Below the pieces are notes generated by a model, which was not told where the DNA came from, searched no databases, and saw only the letters and a program-made list of their open reading frames with translations. The position numbers were made by a program, and so were the translations under genes. Source: Blasia pusilla (Eukaryota > Marchantiophyta > Marchantiopsida > Blasiales). Taken from it: a stretch of 64,000 bases of DNA. The stretch spans positions 29,264,001-29,328,000 of the forward strand of contig CM114272.1 in assembly GCA_050084515.1 (NCBI GenBank), in the 5' to 3' direction. Shown here one piece after another: positions 24,608 to 37,196 of this stretch (position 1 is the stretch's first letter; every line of letters starts with the position of its first letter).

Positions 24608-25158
24608 TGGGAGGACGCGAAGCAACAAACGACGACGGGTTAGCCTAAAGCATCGAGGCTCCGAGCTCGCAGCGACGCGAAGGAATTTCAAGGAACAACG
24701 AGAGAGCGAGGGAGAAACTCAGAAGCAGGGAGGCATGGAAATGCCAGCCCCGCTGCTCTTACCCCTCAGATCTCGTGACTCTCCAGGCCCGAGTCGCCCG
24801 ACTCCCCACTCCCGATGTGGTGGCTAGCCCTAAGATGGAGGGGCTGGATTAAATCTAATAATTTGACGAAACTGAGGCGGCAGCAAACCGGAATCTCCGT
24901 TTTGGCTGATAACCAGAATCCGGATGGAATGCCGTCGGAACGGCGTATTTCCGTCAACTATTCCCTCGGATTCAGTCGAAAACCGGCCTATCCCTTTCCG
25001 TCCAGCAAGTTTCCGGGATACCTCCAGCCATTGTCAGAATTGCATTCGGAAAGTTCAAAAACGGCTCGGAATTTTTTGATTTCTCCCGGCTAGGTCAACA
25101 CGTAGCCCTGGTTCTGGCCGTTCATTGATTTGGGTGTGCTTTGGGAACTATGGGCCGG

Positions 25159-28100
25159 GGCTCGGACAATACTTTTTAGTACATCAGTTTTTTACCGGGT
25201 CTCCAAAAAATATTTAGGTTTTCTGAAATAATTCCCAGCTGACCCCCTAAGATTTTTTACTTTCTCACGTTTTTGCCTAACATTTTTTTTCTTCTAAGGT
25301 TATTTCCTTGAGCCACTAGTTTTTTTATGGGCTTGGAATTGGCATGCTAGTTTTTTGCTGTCACATTTTCTAGCTTTCAGTTTAGTTCTGGTTATAAACA
25401 AAGTCCCTCTGGAGTTGAACGAGAATTCCCCCTACCACTTGGGGGCCAGAGGTGCTAAGAACCCTTCCTACAAGGAGTATTCATAAAATGAACTTTCTTT
25501 GTAGGAGGGGTTTGACTACAGGAAATAAATCATTACTAAAAGCATTTGCAAAATGAAATAAAGTCGCAGAGAAACTAGGATGAAGGGTCTGAGTTAAGCT
25601 CACCTTCCTCAGCAGCTTCAAGTACAACGGGAGGAACAATGTACAACTCTGGATTAGCATATATAAATCTATATTCCTTTGAGTGTTTCCATGTGTCCAT
25701 AGCAAAAATGAGGACCCTATCCACATCAAAATTCTCATTTGGACTGTCCATATTGACCCTCAGCAAAGCTTCCAAGTGATAAGAGGTTAAGCTATTTCTT
25801 AACCTATTCTTAATGACATTTTGAATGCGAAAAGCTCTCTCACATGATGCTGTTGATACACATTGGACTCTCCCTATATCACCTAAAATACACATATTAG
25901 CATACTTAGTCTTCAGGCTCGGACTACCACTTACCATACATCATAAGTCCTTGAAGGACTTCTCCTTCCATTATGTCATGGCTTGAATCTTGAAGGCCAA
26001 GAATTCATTCTTGAGGGCTGCACCATCTAGAAGAGGCTTTTTCACCCTGCCATGCAAGGTTTTTTCCTGTCCGTAGAAAGAGCTCAACATTTCCAAGTCT
26101 CTCACACCCCAATCTCTTAAACTAGATATGGTAGAAGGCATTTGGGATGGATTGAGGATCTTAAAACCTCCAATGATGTTATTGTCTTCAAACCTTTCCC
26201 GCAAAGCTACACATATGGCCTCAGTAAAATTTCTTTGGAAAAAAACAGCTTCTTCTAAATCCTTTCTTGTCACATCCCTATCCATTTGGATTGAATGAAA
26301 GAAAGAACCCCTTATCTCTGATTGCAAGCGCTACAGGTATCCATCACTAGGACCATAGTTCGGAAGGAGATGAAAACTGCTAGATTGAGAAATGAGATAG
26401 GCATTCATATCTACACTTTCATGTACATAATTCATTCTAACATGTGCTATCTCAGCCTGAAAAATAGAAGGAACGCTAGATATATCAACAAACTTCATCT
26501 GGAATAACTTGCTCAACATTGCCATAGAATGAAGTATGTTAGCCAGAAAGTATAAAATGTAAATCATTTTGAAGGACTTTAACCTCTTTAGAAGATGTGA
26601 AGATACCCCATCATCTTCCATGGGGTTCACAGTAGAGAAGTAGACCATGACTGATTCTAAACTATCACATAAAGAGGTAATGGCTTGCCACCTGCTAAGC
26701 CATCTGACCTTCTGATAACGTTTCATGACTTTCCTAGAATATTTTAGCTCTTCTTGTAGAGAAGAGTGACCAGACTTCCTCTTAGAACTCTTCTTGAAAT
26801 AAAATGCAACAGAATTCAAAATGTTATCCATCTCATCACTAAGTTCCTTGCATCCTTGACTCTTTGCTGCAGCAAGAGCAACTAAGTTTGTCCGGTGTGC
26901 CACACAATGGACGCTTGTCATGTAAGGATTAACATTCCTCTTCAAACGGGCACTTACCGCATTCCTAGTACCTACCATAGTGTTGGCCCCATCAGACCCA
27001 AAACCAACCATCTTCTCAAAATCCAATTCCCATTCCCTAAGTAAGGATACTAAACAATCTGAAATGGACTCGACATCCTTGTTCTCAACCTTGATCAATC
27101 CTAAGAAGGAGGTGCACACTTGACCTTCATCAAGGTAAGTGACAAAGGCAACAAGGTGTCCTGTTACCGATATGTCAGTGGATTCATCCACCATTATTCC
27201 GTAAAAGGGACTAAGTCTAACCCTAGCTAGAAGCAATCTTTGAATTACCAAACTAATACATATTATCATATGTGCACATGTCTTGTCATCCTGATACATC
27301 GATTTTGTGAGCATCGTAGATCCAGATTTGAGTAATGCACAGAGATCAGGGAATGAGGAAAATGCAACATTATAATTAGCCATGAAGTATGCTCCTCGAA
27401 ATAGATTAAGCATCGCTAAATCGCAGTTTCTATTGGTGCTTGCAATAGCTTTCTGAAGAGTTTTTCTACCACTATAGTGAGCCCAAGCCATCTTTTTATG
27501 TTCCTTGGATTTACCATGGTCTGTGAAGGCAAAAATCTTCACATTGATGGCTCCGGATGTGGCAAATACAGATTTCCCTCCTGAGTCCTTGCACACTTTA
27601 CAAAATACCCTCCCCGTGTGAGGCTCAAGTTCAATCCATTCAAAAGCTTGATACCAAGAGTCTCTCCAAAGCCTCTTGTTCTCTTCAATCTTTGAAGTGG
27701 TCAGATCTGAAGGAGAATCTATCTCCTCACATGGGTTGGTTTCTATTGTTGGTTCATTGACACTCCTCTTCATAAACCCCAGATCACTGAGGGATTTTTG
27801 TCTCTTACCCCTAGATGCATTGTTGGCTGAAATATCCTCCATAAGGGACTGTGAGAGTTCAGGTTTGTAGTCTTTAATATACACGCTACTGTGAAACCCT
27901 TTGTAGAGGGTTTAGGCTCGGATGGTTTCAAGGGTTTACAGTCTAATTGGCCGAGTGTGCCAATGAACACCCAAGCATTCAAGGAAAGGCCTTGTGAGGT
28001 AGAGGGAAAAACTGCTCACAATACAAAAGGAAAAACTAGATTGCAATGCTGCCAAAAAACTAGTAAAGCCCACTTCAAGAAATCCAAGCTACCAAGGAAA

Positions 28101-28844
28101 GACTCAAAAAACTTCGAACAAAGAGCAATGAGCACTGAGAGCAGCGAGGAGTAAACAGTAAACACAATGACGAGCCTGAAACGAGGTGCCGAGGACGAGC
28201 CAGCAACGAGGCGCAGCAGTGCAGCCGAGCAATGAGGCACCGAGGATGGCACACGAGCAGCATGCAACAAGCAGCGAGGACGGTGAGGAGCACAACAGTC
28301 AAAGACGGGCGGCGGAGGAGCGAGCGGTAAGCACGGTGAGCAACGAGGACGGTGAGGAGCAGCATGATAAGCAGCAAGGAGGCTCATGAGTCTCCGAGAG
28401 TCCGACGAGCATTGAGGAAGGACTTAAAGGAGAGAGGAGGAAATGGGAGTCGAGTTGCAAATGCCTCGACCCCTACTCCCCTGGGCCCCTAATTCCCTCT
28501 CTCCTGAAATGTGAACTGCCGTGAGTGCCGTCAGATCATCCGCACCCTAGAAGGGATGGCTGGATGAACGCTGACCCATTATCCACTACCCTCTTGACAC
28601 TTGTCAGGGCCGACACCTCCTTCCCCCTATCGGAAAATGCTGCACCCTTCAACTAGTCCCGGTTACGCAGCCGGGAAATTCCAACCGATTTCCTCAAAAA
28701 GGTCGGCATTTGTGACTTGAAGTAGTTCACTTTCGGCAATTCCTCATTCCTGTTCAGTTTCGTCCCCAGGCAAGAATCGCGTCCATCGGAAAATCTCAAT
28801 TTTTCCCGGCAGCCTTTACAAAGGATGCCGGTACTGTCCGAGCC
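25159..28844 (-). mobile_element. hAT-superfamily DNA transposon, copy 2 (different subfamily, decayed)
   Basis: The left terminus GGCTCGGACAATAC (25159-25172) is matched at 13 of 14 bases by the inverted right terminus GTACTGTCCGAGCC (28831-28844). The match may extend outward through GGGCC to about 25152 and 28856. Bases just outside (GGAACTAT left, AAGACTAT right) agree at 5 of 8 and are only a weak candidate target duplication. The transposase relic is on the - strand inside. The 5' leader (28140-28390) is GC-rich with repeated AGCGAGGACGGTGAGGAGCA words. The left end lies only about 40 bp from the inferred right end of copy 1. Confidence 0.75.
25575..27842 (-). pseudogene. hAT transposase relic (copy 2): three in-frame stops, no frameshift seen
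   Basis: Same protein family as copy 1 but clearly diverged (about half the residues by eye), so a separate subfamily. The ATG at 27842 (MEDISANNASRGKRQ) is the first ATG in frame; the reading frame is open slightly upstream without one. Order: zinc finger FCKVCKDS..FTDHGKSKEH; core motifs FYGIMVDESTD, GFGSDGANTMVGTRNAV and SVHCVAHRTNL; WLSRWQAITSLCDSLES; C-terminal CERAFRIQNVIKNRLRN; end at 25575. The frame is continuous except for TAG at 26331-26333 (Lys in copy 1), TAA at 25971-25973 (Lys in copy 1) and TGA at 25941-25943 (Trp in copy 1). Full length would be about 755 aa. Confidence 0.9.
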
Positions 28845-28861
28845 TTGCTTTGGGCCCAAAG

Positions 28862-31800
28862 ACTATGGAGGGAGTGAATGGTTTCGTGTACTGACGAGTT
28901 AACGAGAACGGACTCCTTAATACTTCCCACTATGGCGTAATGAATGCTTTGTAGCTACTAGCTATGATGCAAGTTTAAATTCTTTTCATTTTTCCTTATT
29001 TCGATTTTAAAGTTCACAAAACATTTTTTTTCTTCGAAAATCGACATATCTCCATCACTAATATATCAAGGGAGAAATTTTATTTATCAAACATGTGTAG
29101 AAGACCAAAAAAAAAGAGTGTGTGTAGATCAATTAGATGGAAAAGAAAAACATATGAAAAATATTTATAGGGGCCATAACAAGAGTTCGAGGGCTCACAT
29201 ATGTTATTTGGGGTGGATTCCATCGCATCTGATTAGTAGGTCTCACCTCGGTAATTTAGAGACGGAGGTGTAAGGGGCACTCATCACTAATAGGCTCATG
29301 TGCATGACACGGGCACCGAATAGTCATTACAAAGTGGAGAGTGATTCATATTTGAGATATCAGGAAAACGTTTATGTATTGACTAAATTAGTGTGGGTTC
29401 TTCTTAAAATAAAGTGAAAAGGAGCCATATGAGAGTGGAGTAGAATAACCAAAAATCATGATGTGTCATAGCTCAATCCATTTGAAGTTCATATTTTATT
29501 TTGTGATAATAGAGATTAGACAAAAAAATTCTCAAGTGAAGGGAAAATGTCACCAATGGGTAAATAAATTTATACTCTCAAGAAGAATTTCTATGGGTAA
29601 ATAGGACCCTTTGATTTTAGGTTTGGGACCTATGATAAAAAAAAAAGAAGCACTCAATCCCATAACTTTACTTTCTATCGTATATGCTTGTGCTAGTTAA
29701 TTATTGGATATGTTCTCAATGATTTACATCAATATTTCCATTCCAACATTATTTCAATAATGCATTGACTAGTGGGATTTTTGAATTGTTATTCAAAGTG
29801 ACTTCTAGAAACATAAGTTTTGGAAATTCATCAGAGTTCAAAATAGGCGACCTTTGTAAGCATTATTTTAGAAATTTTCTGCAATGATATAAGAAGTGAT
29901 GGAGAAAATAAAACATCATGGTTTCATTTTTGAAGAAAAAAAGTGTAGTCTAATTTGAAATGTTTTCTAATGTGAAAACAAACTAGTTTCATCAAAATCC
30001 ATGTTTTTGGACTAAATGGTATAATTTCCCTTCACTATACTTTCCCCCATTATTAAAGAATTGAATAACCCTAGTACTTTCATGCATGTGCAATGACTTA
30101 AAATAAATGAATGTGATACTTGACTTTATGGGTTCACTCTTTTGTTTTTCTCATGGGTTTTCCATCAAGGATATTTATTGAGGTTCATTCTTCTTCTTCT
30201 TTAAAATAAAGGAATCCTCTACATGCCTTTGGAGAGAGTCCATCCATCTTCATTCATTTCATTCTCGTCCATACATCCCCTCTCCTTGCCTAGCCTTCCC
30301 TTTCAAGAGGAAGAGAGAGGGTTGGAGGAAACCCTCCATTTGTGGAAATTTCTTAGTTTCTCACTTTTTCTTCCCTTTTGAAATTTCTTTCTTTTATCTC
30401 TTCCCCTCCCCTCTTAAAAATTCAATTGGATCTCTCTAAATATTTCTTCCTTTCATCTTGTAATTAATCACTTTAAAAAAGATCCCTTGTGAATACACTC
30501 TTTAGTAAAATTTCCCAAACTTTCTCTTCCCTTCCCCTATTGAAAAATAAATATCATCTCTCCTCCCCGTTATATCTATTAATATTGTGGTATCTTGGTG
30601 GATGCTACCAAAATTAATAAAATAGATACACTTAGATACTACTAGTGGTAAGGAAACTCTTGAAGTTTCTTTATATTTTGGTGGATTGTCTTCTTTGTAA
30701 AGACTAAAGGCTCAACGAAAAAAAATCTAATGAGAATTTTTGAAAGATAAGAGCATGGAATCATGTAAATAGTAGTCCCCTCCTTCCCATCGTTGATTAG
30801 AAGGAATTTTTTCCCTCGTAATTAATGGTGGGAAGGAGGGGAAAACGAACGATCAAGGGAAAGGGCTTTCTTAGAATAATATTTTTTACCTTTCCTTAGG
30901 AAAAAAGAAATTTGTTATCATGAGGAAATAGATCATGTTTCCACGACAATCAAATAGCCTTTAAATCAAAGATTACGATGTTTCATGTGAAGAAAATATT
31001 AATCTTCTCTTTTTGTGTTTTTTTCCGTTCCACCATCCTTTTTTTTATCTCATCTCAAAATTTTAATAAGAGACATTACTATATGCAGAAATTTCATGAG
31101 AACAAGGTTAGCACCTATATTCCAAAGTCCTTAAATAGAGACATTTGCGTTAAGTATGGGGTATAGTGGGATCACCTAGGAGATTGGAAGTTGGAACCTA
31201 CAATTATTGTGGTTGGTGATGTTCAATTGGCAGGCATCCTTTTCACAATAGCTTTTTCGTTATGGACAAAGTTGTAATTTCTTTCATCCATTCATCATGA
31301 TGTTGGAGAGGTTTTGAAGCTTGACATACCCAAATTTATGGTTGAGAGCCTGTTATCAATGGCTTGAGTCATTTTGGTGAGTCATGCCAATGACATTTGA
31401 GAACACCGTCAGTGCGTACATCGAGATTCATAGACATGCGCGATAATTTCGAGGAGGGGGGAGGATATCGATCGAAAATCTAGAGGTTCCATCAAGGAGA
31501 CTATGTCTACTTGAAGTAGATGCATCCAATGACATTGGATATTAGGGTAGGGTGCACTATATGAGGGTGCATGAGGGATCGTCATCACGCATTCTCTTGC
31601 TAGAGTGACATGATGGCCTAGTTTGGAAAAGCATGTGCACAATTTTATGCCATATCATCTCCCACTCATTATTGGGACAATAGATCCCAACTTGGTAGTA
31701 AAATTGTAACCATAGACACAGCCATCATGCTAGACTGTGATGGATCTTCAAGAGGGTTGCATATCTCGTGTTTGACTCTATCTCTTGCCAATGTTTTGCG

Positions 31801-33528
31801 AGGAAAATGGATATGTCCTACATGTACGTAGAATAAATAGTCTTAGATCTGTACTTATTGGAGTGACATCGATGAGGAAGGAAAATGAAAATGGGGACTC
31901 ATGGACTTCAAATATTTTTCTCTTTGAATCATAGATTTGTACGTAGGAATAGATGACTATCTAGGGTTAGAGGGACCTAACCACTAGTTAAGGGTGAGAA
32001 TTTGAGACCTTTTGGTGTATGGTAGCATGCGTGTGTGGTTTTCATGATTGAGTTTTGTTTCCACACGATTGAGCTTATTAGATGGTGACAATGATGTGTA
32101 TGCACATGATAACTCTTATGATATTCATACTGGAGCAAAGACTATCAACTCAATCTCCTCAAAGAGATCCAACGTGGATCCTTATAGTTCAAGTATGACA
32201 TGTTGAGGAGGTGGGAAACTTGAGTGTGCACGTTTTTGCTTGATTGTAGGGTCCATATGGGGCTATTTGGGAGAACTTTGTATTTCTGGCACAAGTAGTT
32301 TGCTATGGTATCTCTTTCTTTGTAAGTCATCTCAAGTCTCTTACTAGAAGAATGGGTTTGATTTTGACACAAGAAAGAGCTTGGTGATGTGAGAGTGTGC
32401 TTGGACAGTTGATTCGTTGAAGACCTTTTGGAATCTGATCATGTGTAGGTCTAGTTTCCACGTTGTTGAGCTATTGGATAGTAAGTGTGATGTATATGTG
32501 CACGGCATAGAGAAAGGTTTATCTTTTTATCTTTTTTTTCTAACTAGATAAATGAATCTCATTTCCATCAACTACCATTCATAGCATATGGATGGAGAAT
32601 TATACTCTCTAGCGATATCAACATGAGGAAAGGGATCGCTTATTATATAAGTGGAATAATTCTTGATATTTCCATGTCCACTAGGAATGAATGAATTGCT
32701 TTGCCATATTACTATGATATTAATGAATCTTGAATCTATTTGCGATATTATTCTCATAAATTATTTGAAGAAAAGTCATGCACGGTATTTAATTTTTAAA
32801 GGATAGGTAATTCAAGAAAAAATCACCATTCAAATTTGGTTATGTTATAATTACACACTAATCATAGGAATTTATGGTACATAAAGAAAGTAGTTCTTAT
32901 CATGGAATTATATGAATATGTCATAAAATATCTCATTATTTTATGAGATATCCTCATAAAATAATGAGAATATCCAAGAGACCAATTTTTACTTTATGAT
33001 TTTTTCTTGCAACACAATATGCATCCAACAAATCATCTTTGGGTAGTATTGATATGTAAAGGATTTTACAACCGTTGTTGTAAAATCTGACAGTCATTGG
33101 TATACTTTCTAAAAGTGATGCACACGCCAATCTTTGAATAAGAACATGACTACTTCCATTCTAATTTATTCCAATGAATATTAATAAGGCCATAGAACAC
33201 TTCTTAAAAAGAAAAAGGGTAGCACAACTTCCCCAGGGATTGAGTAAGGCCATAGAACTTCCCTCGGTGAGAAAGTTCATTTCACCCCATGACGTAGCAA
33301 AGACTTTCATGTTATTCAATCCCTGAATACTACACGATACATATTAACCGATCTATATTTCTATAGGAGAGTGTCCTTTCATTTTGCAAACTCTTCTCCT
33401 CTCGACACTTGACATTTTCAACCAATGGGACTGCTCTCTTTTTGAACCAATAAGATCACTCAAATTGATTTAAAATGATGTTTGAATATTATGATAGGCA
33501 CGGGAGACATCACGAGAGATAATATAAA
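28862..33528. other. AT-rich intergenic tract without recognisable genes
   Basis: No supported coding region. It contains a 13-bp inverted repeat CCCCTCCTTCCCA at 30777-30789 with its complement at 30829-30841. It also has two diverged copies of a sequence with the words TTTCCAC..TTGAGCT..ATTGGAT/ATTAGAT..GATGTGTATGCACA near 32050-32110 and 32450-32510; a still weaker relative lies near 43100-43170. The 3' part may be the body of a Helitron ending at 33557, but its start was not found. Confidence 0.5.
32932..32968. repeat. Perfect 16-bp hairpin with 5-nt loop
   Basis: CTCATTATTTTATGAG (32932-32947), loop ATATC, then CTCATAAAATAATGAG (32953-32968), an exact complement. Confidence 0.95.
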
Positions 33529-33558
33529 CCCGTGCATCGCACGAGGGCTTACACTAGT
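33529..33558 (+). mobile_element. Helitron-type 3' terminus (hairpin plus CTAG|T)
   Basis: CCCGTGC-ATC-GCACGAGGG (33529-33547) forms a short GC-rich hairpin with one bulged base. Six bases follow, then CTAG at 33554-33557 and T. Helitrons end in a GC-rich hairpin a few bases before CTRR and insert before T, so this fits a terminus on the + strand. No Rep/helicase coding sequence and no 5' TC start were found, so a nonautonomous or truncated element is likely. Confidence 0.55.
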
Positions 33559-36500
33559 ATGTACCAATAATGATATCAAATTGGAAATTGCGACCAATGG
33601 AATTATACTTTACAAATTTAAAAAAAAAACTCTCTTCCTTTTGCCCTCCGTTCTTAGAAGATGGATTAGTGTAAAAATATTTATTACGTACCTTCCCATG
33701 GACATGAGAAGTTGATATGGTATGGGTTCATAGACGGGTTTCTTAACGGTAATATCCGACAATTAATAAAAGGATAAAAGGTTGAAATATGAATTTTTGG
33801 AAGGAAAGGGAAAAGGAGGCGAGGGAAATTCGCCCGAGGTAATGTACTGTACAAGTACAGCTGCGCTGCCCTGCCCTGCCCTGCCCTGCCCTGCCCTGCA
33901 CTGGCTGGCTGGATGGGGTGGGCCATACTTCACGTCTCGTGGAACAACAACTCGGTCTGCCTCCGTTTCAGGGATCCATAATAAAGACTGCAGTTTGTTA
34001 CTTCTACTGTAGACGTGCGTCGGTCTACTGCGGTGACATGTAGGAAGGTTCGGAACCGGGCCTCCGGGTTCGGCGCGGCGCGGCGCGCTGGGCGGAGGAG
34101 GAGAGATAATAGATTCGGTTGGGTTCGGTTGCGGGTGGTCCGGCCCGGGATGCGACAGTAGTGTGCTGCCTCCCCTCCGACTGAGCTCGTGAAGGCAAGG
34201 GGGATCTTCGCAGACTGTCGTCTGGAGTCTGGAGTACGGCGGTGAAGTAAGTCAGTGCAGAGAAGCAGATCAGAGCAGATGGGGGAAGGAGTGGCGTCAT
34301 AATAGTGAGGGATAGGGGGGGGAACCCATCGACCGACCATGCTGCAGAATCGCGGATCCGTGGGCCGTCGGGCGAGAATCAAATAGAAAGTAAAAAATAG
34401 AAGAAATAAATCCTCCGTCGCATACACAACTTTGACCTGTTTCTGCAGTGTTCGGTCACTGTCCAAGCACCTGCAGGAGCCGTCTGTGTGTCTGCGACAT
34501 GAGTCTCTCCCCCTGCTGCGGCCCGAAGAACGCGAACGGGCTGGGATGACGCGGATGAGGACCCAGCGCCCAGGACGAGTAACCGAGGGCGAGTGCTTGT
34601 CGCACGCTCTCATGGAATCCCCAAAACTGTCGCGTCCCGCTCTTCCTCCTGGACCTGGGCTCTGCGCTGAAACGGAGTCGTGTGTGAATGTACGAGCGTC
34701 CTTACTTACAGGGACAACCTCCAGAACTGTGCGGATACTTTTTGACTACACCCTTTCGCTCGGCGAGGTCCCTGCCCTGCCCGGACTCCGGAGGCCTTGG
34801 ATGCCATGTGCCGCTCATGACGTTGGATCGATAGATGGTCAGGAAGGACGCGAGGTTCGATCGATCCACCCCGTGGGACCTCATCCGACGAGGGACGTGG
34901 CCCGGCCCGACCACGGCGAAGAGAATGATGGGGCCGAGGCCGAAGAATATATCACCATAGCATGTGTTTCCGCCCGCCGGGCCACCAGTCCGTCCGCCTG
35001 GTCGTCTGGATGCCGCGCTAGGGACTTGAATTTGCAAGCTGGAGGCTATTGTCTGACGGCACATCCTGACAAACGCGCCACAGTTAGAAGAACGCCCCCG
35101 TCGCTTTGGTGGGGGCCGCAGACGACACCTCCTCTAGTATGCACAACAAACAAAGCTCCGAAGCACACACAACAGCCTCAGACCACTACTGGCGATTCTC
35201 CATCGTTCTTTCTTTCTGCTCCTCCAGCCGTATTTCCCGGCCGACGAAGAACGAGGACCCGGATTCGCCTCTGGAAGTTCCGAGCGGTGGGAAGATCCAG
35301 GTTCTTCTGTTTTAAAACACTGGGACAGCCGCGAAAATACTAAACACGAAGTCAGGCCGACGGCGGGGGAGAACCGGGCTACGTGTCGACCCGGCCGTTT
35401 CCAGTGCCGGACAGAACCTGACTGGAAGTATAGGTCCCTTCGTATTTTATATCGAATAGCCAACCGGGATCGGAGAAACTTTAAAAGCCTACGTTTACGT
35501 TTGTGATAAATACCGGGAGAAATACCGGTTCCCTGGAAGAACTACGCGGATGTAGATTCAGAAAGCGGGGAATCTGGCGAGAAATCTACCGTGTCCAGCC
35601 CCCGGAGGTCCCTCCGCTCGTCCAATCAGGCTCCGGAAGCGGACGTCCGTCCGTCCATCCACTGCACTCGACCCGTCCGTCGCCGAAGGTGGGTCTTTGC
35701 GGGCGTTTAGGGTAAGAAACTGACTCCTTCTCTTCGGAGGCGAAATAATTGATGACGAGCCTGCTCTCCCTACTCCGCTTCCTTCCCCGAGTGAATTTTC
35801 CTCTTCCTTCCTCGTACATCGGCGGTCGGTGACGTCCGCGTCGGTCGGTCGGTCGGTCGGTCGGTCGGTCGGTCGGTCGGTCGATTATGATGCATGGCAT
35901 GCATGCATGCCAGCCCTCAGAGGCAGTCCACAGAGGAGAGAGACATCTCTCAGTCGCCCACCCATTTCGGATGTCGTCGAAAGCGAGCGGCGTTGTCAAC
36001 ATCGACAGTGGACCCTCGCTGACCGACTTGACCGACGGAGTCATGCTATCCCTTGCTCGTCTCGCCCTTTGGGTGGGTCATGCGGCAAGGGTACGCCTGC
36101 CTGCCTGCCTGTATGTATATATGAACAGAGAGCTCCGGAGGCCGGAGATTGCGTGGGGCCGGAGTGGGTGCAGGCTGTCCTGTCTGTCGCTCTGTGACGC
36201 TGCTGCGAAAGTTGTGCGTCCGTCCGTCCGTCGGGGGAAGGGAGAGCGCGGGCACGCAGATGTGTGTAGAAAAGGTTTCGGGAAGGGGGGCAGGAGTGGC
36301 GGCCTGAGGGTGGATGCTACATGTAGGCTGGTAGCTTTTTTCGTTCGTTCGCTCGCTAAAGCTGCGACCGCGTGCGAAGCGGGTAGCAGGGGGGGCTCGT
36401 GGGCCGGGCACAGTGCGGTTTTCGAGTCGGCTGCCACTGTGTATCGGGAAGAACAACCTTCACCTCTGTCGATCGATCGGGTGCTTACCACTCACGACGA

Positions 36501-37196
36501 GTACTGCCCTGGACACTCGGGGGTCGTAGGGAGCGAGTGCTCACTGCACGGGGTGCCGCTCGCGGAGTCGCGGACGAAGAGGAGAGATCGCGTGTGTGCA
36601 CCGCTAGCTCGGCCATCGAAGCACCGTGAGTTCCGAATTCGAATCGGACGATGCGGATTCCGTCGCGATGTCGTTCAGGGCGGGCAGGCGCGAGCGGCGA
36701 AACGCTTCCGGAACCGAAGAACGGATCGGAATGGAATGGAGTGGACGAGTGAGCGAGTCGGCTTGAGTCGCAAGAATCCGTCGACTTTTCACGAGCTAAC
36801 AAGAATCTCTCAGACGTTGCTTCAGAATCACGCGGCGGTCGAGTCGAGATCGTAGGAATTGGCCGTCGGTCGGCAGTCGACCATCGGAGACCCGAAGCTC
36901 TCCAGCTCGCGATCGACATGGTTCCACCGGGCGTCCTCCCTCCCCGTGCTCCTTTCTCCGAGCATCGCCATCGCTCGCTCCGCGACTGAGAGCGCAGCCG
37001 TGTCGACTGAGGGGGCAGAGATCTCGCGCGAGAATGCGAGGGATCGATTGGTTGGCCGCGCGGGGAAGAGAAGATGACGGGGAGCGGTAGAATGCGGGAG
37101 GCTCCGTGAGGGAGGTCGCGGAGGAGCGAGAATGCGAGGGATCCTCGGCGAGGAGAGGTAGAAGTGGATCGGGATCGTATCGGGTTGGAAGCGAGG
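33559..37196 (+). other. GC-rich upstream region of the kinase gene
   Basis: From about 33830 the sequence changes to GC-rich, CpG-rich DNA up to the kinase start. This is a typical plant promoter or 5' UTR setting. It has (CTGCC)n at 33866-33899, (TCGG)n at 35841-35883 and a CTGCCTGCCTGCCTG run near 36098. Long open frames on both strands (34432-35343, 33930-34613, 35887-36855) are overlapping and compositionally biased, and none has a recognised domain. No gene is called. Confidence 0.5.
35841..35883. repeat. (TCGG)n microsatellite
   Basis: About ten uninterrupted TCGG units, placed about 1.3 kb upstream of the kinase start codon. Confidence 0.95.

Larger units (their letters stand above)
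20250..25120 (-). mobile_element. hAT-superfamily DNA transposon, copy 1 (decayed)
   Basis: Element bounds are inferred from homology with copy 2, which lies next to it. The transposase relic occupies 20869-23119 on the - strand, so the element's 5' end is at the right. The 3' (left) subterminal sequence near 20300-20345 resembles copy 2 near 25199-25235 (CTCC..AAAAAATNTT..GGTTTT). The 5' (right) subterminal sequence resembles copy 2 in GCCGGGANAAAT..TCCGA (reverse strand, near 25070-25092 versus 28795-28811) and in the CCCTAAGA/GGCTGGAT block near 24828-24850 versus 28548-28566. Terminal inverted repeats and an 8-bp target-site duplication could not be fixed, so the ends are approximate. Confidence 0.7.

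Noticed and set aside
25143-28859. 8-bp target-site duplication GGAACTAT/AAGACTAT for hAT copy 2
   Set aside because: It matches at only 5 of 8 positions, so it is not used to fix the element ends.
34432-35343. 303-codon open frame on the + strand
   Set aside because: It begins at TTG rather than ATG, is Pro/Arg/Ser-rich, overlaps equally long frames on the other strand, and matches no family I know.
35887-36855. 322-codon ATG-started frame upstream of the kinase
   Set aside because: It contains simple-repeat-derived residues and is GC-driven. It does not splice into the kinase frame convincingly and has no USP-like domain.
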